Positions 42,022-50,772 of a DNA stretch of 64,000 bases are shown piece after piece. The stretch spans positions 186,001 through 250,000 of the forward strand of contig NZ_NOYI01000027.1 of assembly GCF_002258785.1 (NCBI RefSeq), read 5' to 3'. The notes under the pieces were generated by a model, which saw only the letters and a program-made list of their open reading frames with translations, ran no database searches and had not been told where the DNA came from. This DNA comes from Rhodococcus sp. 06-235-1A. GTDB taxonomy: Bacteria; Actinomycetota; Actinomycetes; Mycobacteriales; Mycobacteriaceae. The number at the start of each line of letters is the position of its first letter. Position 1 is the first letter of the stretch. Made by a program: the position numbers and the translations under genes.

Positions 42022-42798
42022 ATGGTCGCCATGCTGCGTATCGGTGAGCTGGCTTCCTACGTGGGAGTGACGACCCGAACCGTGCGGTTCTACCACCAGC
42101 AGGGGCTGTTGGACGAGCCGCAACGCGACACCTCCGGTTACCGTCTCTACGACGGGGAGGCAGTGCTGCGGCTGTCACGTGTTGTTGCGCTAGCCTCGGC
42201 CGGTGTGCCACTGGCTCGCGTCCACGAGCTGCTCGACGCCTCACAGGAAACACTCGACGTTGCCTTGGTCGAGATCCACGCCGACCTGAACCGCAGGATC
42301 GAACGTCTGGAGAAGGATCGCGACCGACTCGGGCTGTTGCGTGCAGGCGATGCACTGGTCCTTCCCGATCTGATCGTCGGCCTGATCGAGCACCTGCGCG
42401 ACGCAGGCATCGACTCCGGAGTGGTCGATCACTATCGCGACGCCTGGGTACTGACGTATGCCGTCTATCGATCCAGGCTCGATCCCTGGCTGGAAACGGT
42501 AGGCGGCGGCATGCTCCGAGACCCGGGATATCTGGCACTCATGGTGCGATCGTTCCGAGCAGCCGAGCTCGAACCCGAGGATCCACGGATCCAGGAGCTC
42601 GCGGACGACACGGTCGAATGGATGATCGACACCTGGGCGAGTGACGCCCGCGAGTGGTCGTTCGAGCGCGGTCTCGACGACCCTGCGGCCAACGCACTGC
42701 TCGCGGAGCAGTGGGCCGACCGCCCTGCCTGGGTGCGCATCACCGAGCTGATCGTGCAAGGCCTGCAGGAGCGCGGAATCGAGCATCCCCCACCCTGA
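42022..42798 (+). CDS. MerR-family transcriptional regulator
   Basis: A 258-residue protein with an N-terminal MerR winged helix (LRIGELASYVGVTTRTVRFY and YHQQGLLDEPQRD), an antiparallel dimer helix near 80-110, and a ~150-residue C-terminal helical effector domain without the Cys residues of metal sensors, so a drug-type ligand is likely. The start may be ATG 42022 or 42031. Co-transcribed with the MFS exporter; converges with the permease gene. Confidence 0.87.
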   Translation: MVAMLRIGELASYVGVTTRTVRFYHQQGLLDEPQRDTSGYRLYDGEAVLRLSRVVALASAGVPLARVHELLDASQETLDVALVEIHADLNRRIERLEKDRDRLGLLRAGDALVLPDLIVGLIEHLRDAGIDSGVVDHYRDAWVLTYAVYRSRLDPWLETVGGGMLRDPGYLALMVRSFRAAELEPEDPRIQELADDTVEWMIDTWASDAREWSFERGLDDPAANALLAEQWADRPAWVRITELIVQGLQERGIEHPPP

Positions 42799-42817
42799 CG
42801 AAAGCCAGGGGGGATCG

Positions 42818-44335
42818 TCAGTCTTCGACTATCAGTGACGGAGTATCGCGGCGGAGAATGTTGCCCTTGAAGAATTCCGGCTTGCGCAGCGCTACCGCCG
42901 CCATGATGACGAGGCCGAGAACGATGATCCCCACGCCGATGAGGAAGACCATTCCGATGCCGAACAGTGATGAGCCGCTACCGAATTCGGGGTCCCAGGC
43001 ATCGACCGAGGTCTGCACGAACACCACTGCCATCCCGACCCCGCCCAGTAGCGGTGCCAAGAACTTGAAGAAGACGTTGCGGGTGCTGGTGAACAGCTCC
43101 TCGCGGAAGTACCAGACACAGGCGAATGCCGTGATGCCGTAGTAGAAGCAGATCATCAGTCCCAGAGCGGCAATGGTGTCGGTGAGAACGTTGTCGCTCA
43201 CCACCCGCATCACGGCATAGAACCCGGCCGACGCCCCGCCTGCGACGAGTGTCGCGAAGCCCGGGGTGCTGAATCGCGGTGTGATGGAGGCGAACCGCTT
43301 GGGTAGTGCCTGGTAGTGACCCATCGCGAGCAGAGTACGGGCCGGCGAGATGAACGTGGCCTGCAGCGAACTGGCGGAGCTGCTCAACACGGCCAGGGAC
43401 AGCAGGATCGCGAACGGCCCCATCACCGGCCCGGCGAGGGCGGCGAACACGTTGTCGGTGGTGTCGGGATTCTGCAGTCCGTTTCCGGTGTCGCCGGTGC
43501 CGGCGAACAGCAGGGTTGCCACTGCCGTGAGCAAGTAGAGCACGATGATGAAGAACACCGTGACCAGCGCTGCGCGGCCGGGAATCTTTGCGCTGCCGGA
43601 GGTTTCCTCGTTGACCGTCAGGCAGACGTCCCAGCCCCAGTACATGAAGATCGACAGCGACAGGCCGGCCGTGAACGCCGAGAAGCTCGGGATGCCGAAC
43701 GGGTCGAACCAGTCGAGGCTGAACGAGATGTCCTGCGCCCCGTCGCCTGCCCCCACCTTGACGAATGCGGCGATGATGAACCACGCCATCACCAGCAACT
43801 GGAACCCGAGCATCGTGTACTGGACGCGCTTGGTCTCCTGCATACCTCGATAACACAGCCACGCCGAAAGGGCCATGAACACCAGGCACGTGACGATGTT
43901 GACCAGTTTGTTGCCGGTCAGGTCGGCCAGCGAATCGTTGCTGGTGACCTGGGCGAGGAAGAGGTAGAAGAAGTCGACGGCCACCCCGGCGAGGTTCGAG
44001 AGCACGATGATGGTGGCGGCGATCAGGCCCCATCCGCCCATCCAGCCGACGTACGGACCGAACGCCTTCGAGGCCCACGTGAACGACGTGCCGCTGTCGG
44101 GCTCGGCAGCATTGAGCTCTCGATAACCCAACGCCACCAACAACATCGGGATGAAGCCGACGATGAAGATCGCGGGAAGGTGTACACCGACCTCGGTGAC
44201 CGTCGGCCCGAGCGATGCCGTCAATGCGTACGCGGGTGCGATGGTCGAGATTCCCAGCACCACACTGGCGAGCAATCCGAGCTGGCCGGCCGACAGGCCC
44301 TTGGACTCGACGTCGACTACCTTGTGCTCATTCAT
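42818..44335 (-). CDS. APC-superfamily amino-acid/polyamine permease
   Basis: A 505-residue transporter with about 12 membrane segments; N-terminal LSAGQLGLLASVVLGISTIA and SGTSFTWASKAFGPYVGWMG mark the amino-acid transporter subgroup that includes putrescine and GABA carriers. ATG at 44335 overlaps the universal stress protein stop by 8 bases. It ends the operon aldehyde dehydrogenase - amine oxidase - universal stress protein - permease, so putrescine, another amine or GABA is the probable substrate (inference). Confidence 0.88.
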   Translation of the reverse strand: MNEHKVVDVESKGLSAGQLGLLASVVLGISTIAPAYALTASLGPTVTEVGVHLPAIFIVGFIPMLLVALGYRELNAAEPDSGTSFTWASKAFGPYVGWMGGWGLIAATIIVLSNLAGVAVDFFYLFLAQVTSNDSLADLTGNKLVNIVTCLVFMALSAWLCYRGMQETKRVQYTMLGFQLLVMAWFIIAAFVKVGAGDGAQDISFSLDWFDPFGIPSFSAFTAGLSLSIFMYWGWDVCLTVNEETSGSAKIPGRAALVTVFFIIVLYLLTAVATLLFAGTGDTGNGLQNPDTTDNVFAALAGPVMGPFAILLSLAVLSSSASSLQATFISPARTLLAMGHYQALPKRFASITPRFSTPGFATLVAGGASAGFYAVMRVVSDNVLTDTIAALGLMICFYYGITAFACVWYFREELFTSTRNVFFKFLAPLLGGVGMAVVFVQTSVDAWDPEFGSGSSLFGIGMVFLIGVGIIVLGLVIMAAVALRKPEFFKGNILRRDTPSLIVED

Positions 44336-45182
44336 CGTCGGCCTCCCTCGGAACAACGATCATCGGAACGGGAACGACCCGAAGCATCTTGGCGGCAACC
44401 GATCCCAGGAACAGGCGGTGAGGCTGCGCGAGTCGAGACGACCCGACCATCAACACGTCGCCGTCGTGCCAGTCGAGCGAAGAAGCGGCCTTCTCGATGC
44501 CGGAGCCCTCCGCCACCCTCAGCTGCACCTCCGATCCCGCGGGCAGTTCCGCTTGCACGATGCGCAATACTTCCTCGGCCTTGGCGAGACCACTCTGTCC
44601 CCGTGTCGATTGGTCTTCGGTGGACACGAGGGAGAGCAGGCGCAGCGGCAACTCCGCGGTGACGGAGAGGTCGGTGGCTGCCTCGACGAGTTCTGCTGCC
44701 CCAGGACGATTTCCGATGGCGCAGGTGATCTCCCGGATCCGCTGCGGCGGAGAGTGTCGATACCCCCGCGGAGCCAGTGCGAGCGGCACATGTGCCACGT
44801 GCAGCAGATCGCTGGTGACGGTGCCGATCGAGTGGCGACCGAGCAGACCGTCACCGGCCGCGCCGACGACGATCATGTAGGCGTCGCACTCGTCCACACA
44901 GTCGAGCAGGCCCTGTGCGAACGACTCGTCGAACAGCAGGTGTGCACTTGCCTGTACGTCCTCGGGCACCAGTTTCAGTGCCTCGGCCAACCACTCGGTG
45001 GCCTGGTCGATCAGGATGTCGTCGTACGCGGCCTCGACCGGCGCTTTGGACGGCACCGGCCGCTCTTGGGGCAGCACCAAGCAGATGTCCAGCGATGCCT
45101 GCAGAGAACGCGCGAGCGTTGCGCCCAGGGCGATTCCGTCCGCTCCACTCGGTGTTGCCTGGTACCCCACGATCAGACGCAT
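44328..45182 (-). CDS. Tandem-domain universal stress protein
   Basis: A 284-residue protein with two USP domains (about 1-140 and 150-284). Only the second keeps the ATP-binding pattern G-x2-G-x9-GS (MVGSSRLAQPHRLFLGSVAA); the first is divergent (VVGAAGDGLLGRHSIGTVTS). USP genes paired with transporters are common and may regulate transporter activity. It lies 28 bases after the amine oxidase and overlaps the permease. Confidence 0.9.
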   Translation of the reverse strand: MRLIVGYQATPSGADGIALGATLARSLQASLDICLVLPQERPVPSKAPVEAAYDDILIDQATEWLAEALKLVPEDVQASAHLLFDESFAQGLLDCVDECDAYMIVVGAAGDGLLGRHSIGTVTSDLLHVAHVPLALAPRGYRHSPPQRIREITCAIGNRPGAAELVEAATDLSVTAELPLRLLSLVSTEDQSTRGQSGLAKAEEVLRIVQAELPAGSEVQLRVAEGSGIEKAASSLDWHDGDVLMVGSSRLAQPHRLFLGSVAAKMLRVVPVPMIVVPREADDE

Positions 45183-45210
45183 GGGCGGACCTTCCCTGAA
45201 GTCGGTCGAG

Positions 45211-47163
45211 CTAATGGCAGGTGCTACCGGGATCGGTGTGGCACGACTTCGGTTCCGACGGTGTTACGTCGAGCGAGGGGTTTCGATCGAAGAATCCGAA
45301 CGGCTTGAGCCAGAAGGAGACCGTGTCCGCGGGCATCACCGGCCAGTCCTCCGGCCGAGTGATGTGGTGGATGCCGAAGGTGTACCAGACGACGACATCG
45401 GTGTTCTCGATGCTTCGATCTGCCTCGGTCCACTCCGGAAGCCCGTGGTCGACGCCGCTCTGGTTGACGAACTCGCCGCTCGGCCAACGCTCGTCGGGCG
45501 AATTGGGGGTGACCCAGACGGTGTGACCGATCACCTGGGCGCGCTGGAAGATCGGCGACGCGGGATCGAACATGGACGGGATCGCCGCTCCCGGAACCAG
45601 CTTGTAGGCGGGCCGGGTGCCGAGGCCGTTGGTGACGTTGTCGTTGACGACCTTCCACGCCTTCTGGGTGTTCCAGTCGTAATCCTGCTTGCCCTCGGAC
45701 TCGGTGGTCAGCGGAGTGTTGACCTGAGTCAGCGCGAGACCGTACGGATTGTCGGGGCCCATCGGAACGCGTTGCGTCTCACTGGAATACACGGTGTTCT
45801 CGGTGCCGTCGATGTCCAGATCGAGCCGAGCGACCAGGAAGTGCTGGTGATAGGGCGCGTAGGTCCGGTTGTCGACCAACGTTCCCGACGGATGGGAGCC
45901 GCCCTCTTCGAAGTGGGTGACGACCATGATGCCGGTCGCGCGAACCTCGCACTCGATGTTGCCGTCCTGATAGAACCGCCAGTAGACGAGGTACTCGTAG
46001 TTGGCGACGGTGGCGTGGAAGCTGACGGTGAGGCGGCGCATGCGACGCACCTCGGCTCCGGCGTCGTGATCGACGTGCTTCCACAGCACCGCATTGTCTT
46101 CTTCGTGGATACAGATCGCGTTGGTGATCGTGTACGGCTCGCCCTTGCTGTTGTGCAGCACCGCGTCGAGGTAGCGGATCTCACCGAGACAGTCGCAGCC
46201 GAGCTCGAGCGAGGTGGTCATGAAACCGAGACCCCACTCGCCGATGTCGAACGCGGTGCGCCGATAGTGATCCTCGGTGTGATCACGATATGGAACGACC
46301 ATCTCCGCGAACGACATTCGATTCGCGACGGATCGTACGTTCCCGTTGTCGTTGTAGGTGACGGCGTGCAGCGTCATACCCTCGCGATAGTTGAATCCCA
46401 CCCGCAGCGACCAGTTCTGCCACGTCAACTTGTTGCCGTCGAGCTCGAACGACGGTCCGTCGGACTGCGTGATCTCGAGAGGCTTCAGCGGCGGACGCGT
46501 GCTCGCATTCCTGATCCGCTCCGGGATGTGGCGAGGGACGTACTCGCCCATGATCTCCGGACGCTCGACCCGGTACGTGTCCTCGATCTCGAGCAGTTCC
46601 ATCGTGTTCACGTCGATGACGCAGTGGAATCCGCCCACCGGTCCGGCGTAGGGATTGGCACCCTCCGCCGCCTTGACCCAGGTATCGGACCAGCCGAGGC
46701 GTCGTCCCTTGTACTTCTCCGGCGTCACCGCCTCGCCGTAGGTCCAGGTGTCCATGAACACCAGGTCCAGATCGGTGATGCCTCGATCGGCAAGGGCCGC
46801 AATCACATCGGGGTGGGCGCGCAGAGCCGCGTCGGCCTCCTCCCACTCGTCTACGGTGAAGTTGGGCTGCACGTCGGGAATGTGTGTCCACGATTCGGTG
46901 GTGCGATCGTCAAGCGACACCACGGCCTTGAAGGTGGTGTTCTCGTTGCGGTTCAACACCACCGAGACTGCTCGACGTGCGGGCACGGTCCCGTCCGCAT
47001 CGAATGCGGCGACCTCGGCTTTGGCCGGTTCGATCATTTCGATGGAGGCGTAGCGCCAGCCGTCGCCGACACCGTGATCGCGGCCGAGAACCTCGGCCAC
47101 GGCGGCGAATTCGTCGCTGGAGAGGGGATCGAGGGGGTGACGGTGTCTTTGAGGTGCGGTCAT
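45211..47163 (-). CDS. Copper-containing primary amine oxidase
   Basis: Oxidises primary amines to aldehydes with release of ammonia and hydrogen peroxide. The 650-residue length fits bacterial copper amine oxidases. The topaquinone precursor is Tyr389 in ANYEYLVYWRF; the copper ligands include HQH in APYHQHFLVARLD and a later His; the catalytic base region is VFMDTWTYGE. No signal peptide, so it appears cytoplasmic like Arthrobacter enzymes. ATG at 47163 overlaps the aldehyde dehydrogenase by 4 bases. Putrescine or another diamine is the likely substrate from context. Confidence 0.94.
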   Translation of the reverse strand: MTAPQRHRHPLDPLSSDEFAAVAEVLGRDHGVGDGWRYASIEMIEPAKAEVAAFDADGTVPARRAVSVVLNRNENTTFKAVVSLDDRTTESWTHIPDVQPNFTVDEWEEADAALRAHPDVIAALADRGITDLDLVFMDTWTYGEAVTPEKYKGRRLGWSDTWVKAAEGANPYAGPVGGFHCVIDVNTMELLEIEDTYRVERPEIMGEYVPRHIPERIRNASTRPPLKPLEITQSDGPSFELDGNKLTWQNWSLRVGFNYREGMTLHAVTYNDNGNVRSVANRMSFAEMVVPYRDHTEDHYRRTAFDIGEWGLGFMTTSLELGCDCLGEIRYLDAVLHNSKGEPYTITNAICIHEEDNAVLWKHVDHDAGAEVRRMRRLTVSFHATVANYEYLVYWRFYQDGNIECEVRATGIMVVTHFEEGGSHPSGTLVDNRTYAPYHQHFLVARLDLDIDGTENTVYSSETQRVPMGPDNPYGLALTQVNTPLTTESEGKQDYDWNTQKAWKVVNDNVTNGLGTRPAYKLVPGAAIPSMFDPASPIFQRAQVIGHTVWVTPNSPDERWPSGEFVNQSGVDHGLPEWTEADRSIENTDVVVWYTFGIHHITRPEDWPVMPADTVSFWLKPFGFFDRNPSLDVTPSEPKSCHTDPGSTCH

Positions 47164-48599
47164 GCGATGGTCTCCGTCGAGCTCATGACGTGCTTGATGC
47201 GGGTGTAGTCCTCGACGCCGTAGGCAGAGAGATCCTTGCCGTAACCGGAGTACTTGAAGCCGCCGTGCGGCATTTCGGCCACCAGCGGGATGTGGCAGTT
47301 GACCCACACGGCACCGAAGTCCAGGGCTGCCGAGATGCGCAGTGTACGTGCGTGATCGGAGGTCCAGACACTCGATGCGAGTCCGAAGTCGACGTCGTTG
47401 GCAAGAGTGATCGCCTCGGCCTCGTCGGTGAACTTCTGCACCGTCAGCACCGGGCCGAACGTCTCCTCCTGCACGATGGGATCGGACTGCTGCACGCCGG
47501 TGATGATGGTGGGTTCGAAGAAGAAACCCTTGTCGCCGATGCGCTTGCCGCCGGTGACGATGGTGGCATGCGCGCCGATGCCCTCGACCTTGGCGCTCAC
47601 CTGACCGAAGTGGTTGACGTTGTTCAGTGGGCCGAGGAAGGTATCGGGGTCGTCGGGTAGGCCGACTTTCAGTGTCTTCGCCTTGGCGACAAGGGCATCG
47701 ACGAGGGTGTCGTGCACCGACTCGTGCACCAGAACGCGGGTGACGGCGGTGCAGTCCTGACCGGCGTTGAAGAACGCGGCTTCGGCGATGCCGTCGGCTG
47801 CCTTGGCGATGTCGACGTCGTCGAACACGATCGCCGGTGCCTTGCCGCCGAGTTCGAGGTGCGCCCGCTTGAGCTGCTTGGCGGCCGCCACGGCCACCGC
47901 GATGCCGGCGCGGACGGAGCCGGTGATCGATACCAGGCCGGGAGTCTTGTGCTCGACGATCGCGGCACCGGTGCCGCCGTTGCCGAGGACGACGTTGAGC
48001 ACGCCGTCCGGAACGATGCCCTTGGACAGCTTCGCGAGCACCAACGTGCTCTCGGGAGTGGTGTCACTCGGCTTGAGCACGATGGTGTTGCCGGCGGCCA
48101 AGGCGGGCCCGATCTTCCAGATCGCCATCATGAACGGGTAGTTCCACGGGGTCACCTGGCCGACGACACCGATCGGTTCGCGGCGCACGTACGAGGTGAA
48201 GCCGTCCATGTATTCGCCCGCCGACTTGCCCTCGAGCATCCGGGCCGCGCCGGCGAAGAATCGGATCTGATCGGCGCCGACCGTGACTTCCTCGGCGGCG
48301 ATGGTGGCCTTGGGCTGACCGGTGTTGCGGCTCTGCGCCTCGACGATATCGTCGCTGTGCGCCTCGATGGCGTCGGCGAGCTTCAGCAGCACTTTCTGCC
48401 GTTCACTCGGCGTCGTCTTGCCCCAGGTCTCGAATGCGCTGGCGGCGGCCGACATTGCGGCCTCGACGTCGGCCGCGTCGGAGATGGGGGAGTGGGCGAC
48501 AACCGACTCGTCCACCGGATTCACCACCTCGAGCATCTCGGTGCCCGAGGGCGTCACGAACGCCCCGTCGATGTAGTTCTGCAGGACAGGCACCGTCAT
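47160..48599 (-). CDS. Aminobutyraldehyde dehydrogenase-like aldehyde dehydrogenase
   Basis: A 479-residue NAD-dependent aldehyde dehydrogenase. Catalytic Cys283 in FFNAGQDCTAVTR and Glu in LELGGKAP (near 250); FNAGQDCTA is the Prr/PatD-type variant of the active site, used for 4-aminobutyraldehyde. Product would be GABA. ATG at 48599. Translationally coupled to the amine oxidase, giving a two-step route putrescine to 4-aminobutyraldehyde to GABA. Confidence 0.92.
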   Translation of the reverse strand: MTVPVLQNYIDGAFVTPSGTEMLEVVNPVDESVVAHSPISDAADVEAAMSAAASAFETWGKTTPSERQKVLLKLADAIEAHSDDIVEAQSRNTGQPKATIAAEEVTVGADQIRFFAGAARMLEGKSAGEYMDGFTSYVRREPIGVVGQVTPWNYPFMMAIWKIGPALAAGNTIVLKPSDTTPESTLVLAKLSKGIVPDGVLNVVLGNGGTGAAIVEHKTPGLVSITGSVRAGIAVAVAAAKQLKRAHLELGGKAPAIVFDDVDIAKAADGIAEAAFFNAGQDCTAVTRVLVHESVHDTLVDALVAKAKTLKVGLPDDPDTFLGPLNNVNHFGQVSAKVEGIGAHATIVTGGKRIGDKGFFFEPTIITGVQQSDPIVQEETFGPVLTVQKFTDEAEAITLANDVDFGLASSVWTSDHARTLRISAALDFGAVWVNCHIPLVAEMPHGGFKYSGYGKDLSAYGVEDYTRIKHVMSSTETIA

Positions 48600-48707
48600 C
48601 ACTCGAACCCCTAGCGTCGTAACTCCACCAATATTTCGGTTCTGCAAAGCCTGCACCTACGGAGGAGACTTCGCCACCCGACAACATGTCCAATCCATGA
48701 CGGTGGC

Positions 48708-49370
48708 TCAGGACGAGATGTCGGGGTTGTCGGCGAGCGCTCTGACGCCGGCGATATAGGTCTCGAGACCGAGCTTCTCGAACGCCGGACGGGAGGTGGG
48801 ATCGCCGAGATGTTCGGCCGAGGCCAGGATGTGCGGGAACTCCTCGGGATCGAGAGATTCCATCGTCGACGCCACCTCCCGCTCGACGTGTGCCCGACGC
48901 TCCGGCTCGACCTCGACACCGGTGAACAGCGGCTCGGTGATGAGCGAAATGGCGACCCGGACGCCGTGGCGGGCGAGTTGGGTGGCGTCGGGAAGGGAGA
49001 AGCCGGCCTCGCCGAGAGCCTTCAATGCCAATTCCATCGCAGCTCTGCTGTTGGGCGAGAACAGCATCCGAGGAACAACGATGCCGGCCGCGCCGGGATG
49101 AGCACGTAGGGCGCGCATTAAGTCCGAGAGCACGGTGCGTAGCTGTTCCCACCACGGATCGGTGGGATCGACGGTGAGTTCGAGGTCCTGACAGACGCGG
49201 TCGCCCATGGCGTCGAGCAGCTCGTCCTTGTTCTTCACATGCCAGTAGATCGCCATGGGGGAGACGCCGAGTTCGGTGGCGATCTTGCGGATGGTGAGCG
49301 AGTCCAAGCCGTGGCGGTATGCGACGTCGAGAGCGGCGTCTACGACGGCAGTCCTGGTCAGGCGGGGCAT
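48708..49370 (-). CDS. TetR-family regulator with TetR_C domain
   Basis: A 220-residue TetR-like protein with HTH TIRKIATELGVSPMAIYWHV at about 27-46 and a ligand domain like that of TetR itself (ALRAHPGAAGIVVPRMLF). It lies 108 bases upstream of the aldehyde dehydrogenase on the same strand and 70 bases divergent from the Mqo-like gene, so it could control the amine oxidase operon, the Mqo-like gene, or both. Confidence 0.88.
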   Translation of the reverse strand: MPRLTRTAVVDAALDVAYRHGLDSLTIRKIATELGVSPMAIYWHVKNKDELLDAMGDRVCQDLELTVDPTDPWWEQLRTVLSDLMRALRAHPGAAGIVVPRMLFSPNSRAAMELALKALGEAGFSLPDATQLARHGVRVAISLITEPLFTGVEVEPERRAHVEREVASTMESLDPEEFPHILASAEHLGDPTSRPAFEKLGLETYIAGVRALADNPDISS

Positions 49371-49409
49371 CAGCCGAACTATACAGGCGTACGAGTTGGT
49401 GCTAGCGTG

Positions 49410-49425
49410 AGTTGTACTTAGTACG
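49410..49425. promoter_or_regulatory. Candidate TetR operator GTAC-TTA-GTAC
   Basis: The short dyad TTGTACTTAGTACGA lies in the 70-base divergent space between the TetR gene and the Mqo-like gene, about 20 bases before the latter, next to a further CGTACGAG. Weak but the only dyad there. Confidence 0.35.
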
Positions 49426-49440
49426 AGAAAGGGGCGGAAG

Positions 49441-50763
49441 ATGGACGACGTCATCCTCGTGGGCGGCGGAATCATGAGCGCGACATTGGGGACGCTGTTG
49501 CACAGACTCGAGCCGACGTGGTCGATCCGAGTGCTCGAGCGATTGCCTCGAGTGGCATCGGAAGCATCCGACGGATGGAACAACGCCGGAACCGGTCATG
49601 CCGGTCTGTGCGAAACCAACTACACGACACTGCGATCCGACGGTTCCGTCGACATCGACCGGGCGGTGGGTATCGCCGAGCAGTTCGCGACGACCCGACG
49701 TTTCTGGAAAACGCTGCCCCAGGCCGACTTCGTGCGCCCCGTGCCGCACATGACTCTCGTCCAGGGTGCCGACAACGTCGAATTTCTTCGCGCTCGGCAT
49801 CGCGGCCTGAGTGCGCACCCATTGTTCGAGGCGATGGAGTACACCGAAGATGCTGCGGTGCTGCAGCAATGGTCGCCACTGGTGGCCGAGGGCCGTACGG
49901 GTTGTTGGGCTGCGACCCGAGACGTGACGGGTACCGACGTCGACTTCGGTGCAGCGACGCGGCAGCTGTTCGACGCCTTGTCCGCCGACGGCGCGCGCAT
50001 CGAGACCGGCCGGGAAGTACATGGACTGAGTCAGGATCGAGATGGATCCTGGCGACTCGACGTGCGGGGCGGTCGGCCGGTGGAGCGAGCTCGATTCGTC
50101 TTCGTCGGGGCAGGTGGATGGGCCCTGAAGTTGCTGCGCCGAGCCGGGATTCCCGAGGCACGGGGCTACGGCCTGTTGCCGATCAGCGGACAATTTCTGC
50201 GCTGCGACCGGCCCGAGGTGGCCGACCGACACAACGTCAAGGTGTACGGGACGCCGCCGATAGGTGCGCCGCCGATGTCGGTGCCGCACCTGGACACTCG
50301 CATCGTCGACGGGCAACGCTCCATCCTGTTCGGTCCGTACGCCGGTGCGAACCCCAAATTTCTGAAGCACGGATCGCTGCTGGACCTTCCGCGATCGGTC
50401 ACCCGGGACAACATCGGCTCGTTGTTGTCGATGGCGCGCCGCAACACGCCGTTGATCGGATTGCTGCTCTCCGAGTTGACCGCCACGCGGGGGAAGAAGA
50501 TCGCCGCACTACGTGAGTTCGTCCCGAGTGTTGATTCGGCCGACTGGACGATCGTCAGTGCCGGTCAGCGTGCCCAGATCGTCAAGAACGGGGAACTGCG
50601 GTTCGGTACCGAAGTGGTTGCCTCGCAGGACGGGACGATTGCCGCGGTGCTCGGTGCATCACCCGGTGCATCCACGGCCGTGCCCATCATGATCGAGCTG
50701 CTGAATCGGTGCTTCCCGGAACGACAATGGGACTCTCACATGCGGGAGCTGCTCAGCGGCTAG
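49441..50763 (+). CDS. mqo: Malate:quinone oxidoreductase-like FAD enzyme, short form
   Basis: Mqo oxidises malate to oxaloacetate and passes electrons to quinone. N-terminal FAD-binding VGGGIMSATLGTLLHRLEP, the family block SDGWNNAGTGHAGLCETNYT and C-terminal ASPGASTAVPIM are clear Mqo hallmarks. At 440 residues it is shorter than typical Mqo (about 490-550), lacking part of the central region, so the substrate may differ (L-2-hydroxyacid). Start at ATG 49441 behind AAAGGGGCGG. Confidence 0.82.
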   Translation: MDDVILVGGGIMSATLGTLLHRLEPTWSIRVLERLPRVASEASDGWNNAGTGHAGLCETNYTTLRSDGSVDIDRAVGIAEQFATTRRFWKTLPQADFVRPVPHMTLVQGADNVEFLRARHRGLSAHPLFEAMEYTEDAAVLQQWSPLVAEGRTGCWAATRDVTGTDVDFGAATRQLFDALSADGARIETGREVHGLSQDRDGSWRLDVRGGRPVERARFVFVGAGGWALKLLRRAGIPEARGYGLLPISGQFLRCDRPEVADRHNVKVYGTPPIGAPPMSVPHLDTRIVDGQRSILFGPYAGANPKFLKHGSLLDLPRSVTRDNIGSLLSMARRNTPLIGLLLSELTATRGKKIAALREFVPSVDSADWTIVSAGQRAQIVKNGELRFGTEVVASQDGTIAAVLGASPGASTAVPIMIELLNRCFPERQWDSHMRELLSG

Positions 50764-50772
50764 CCTGTTGCG

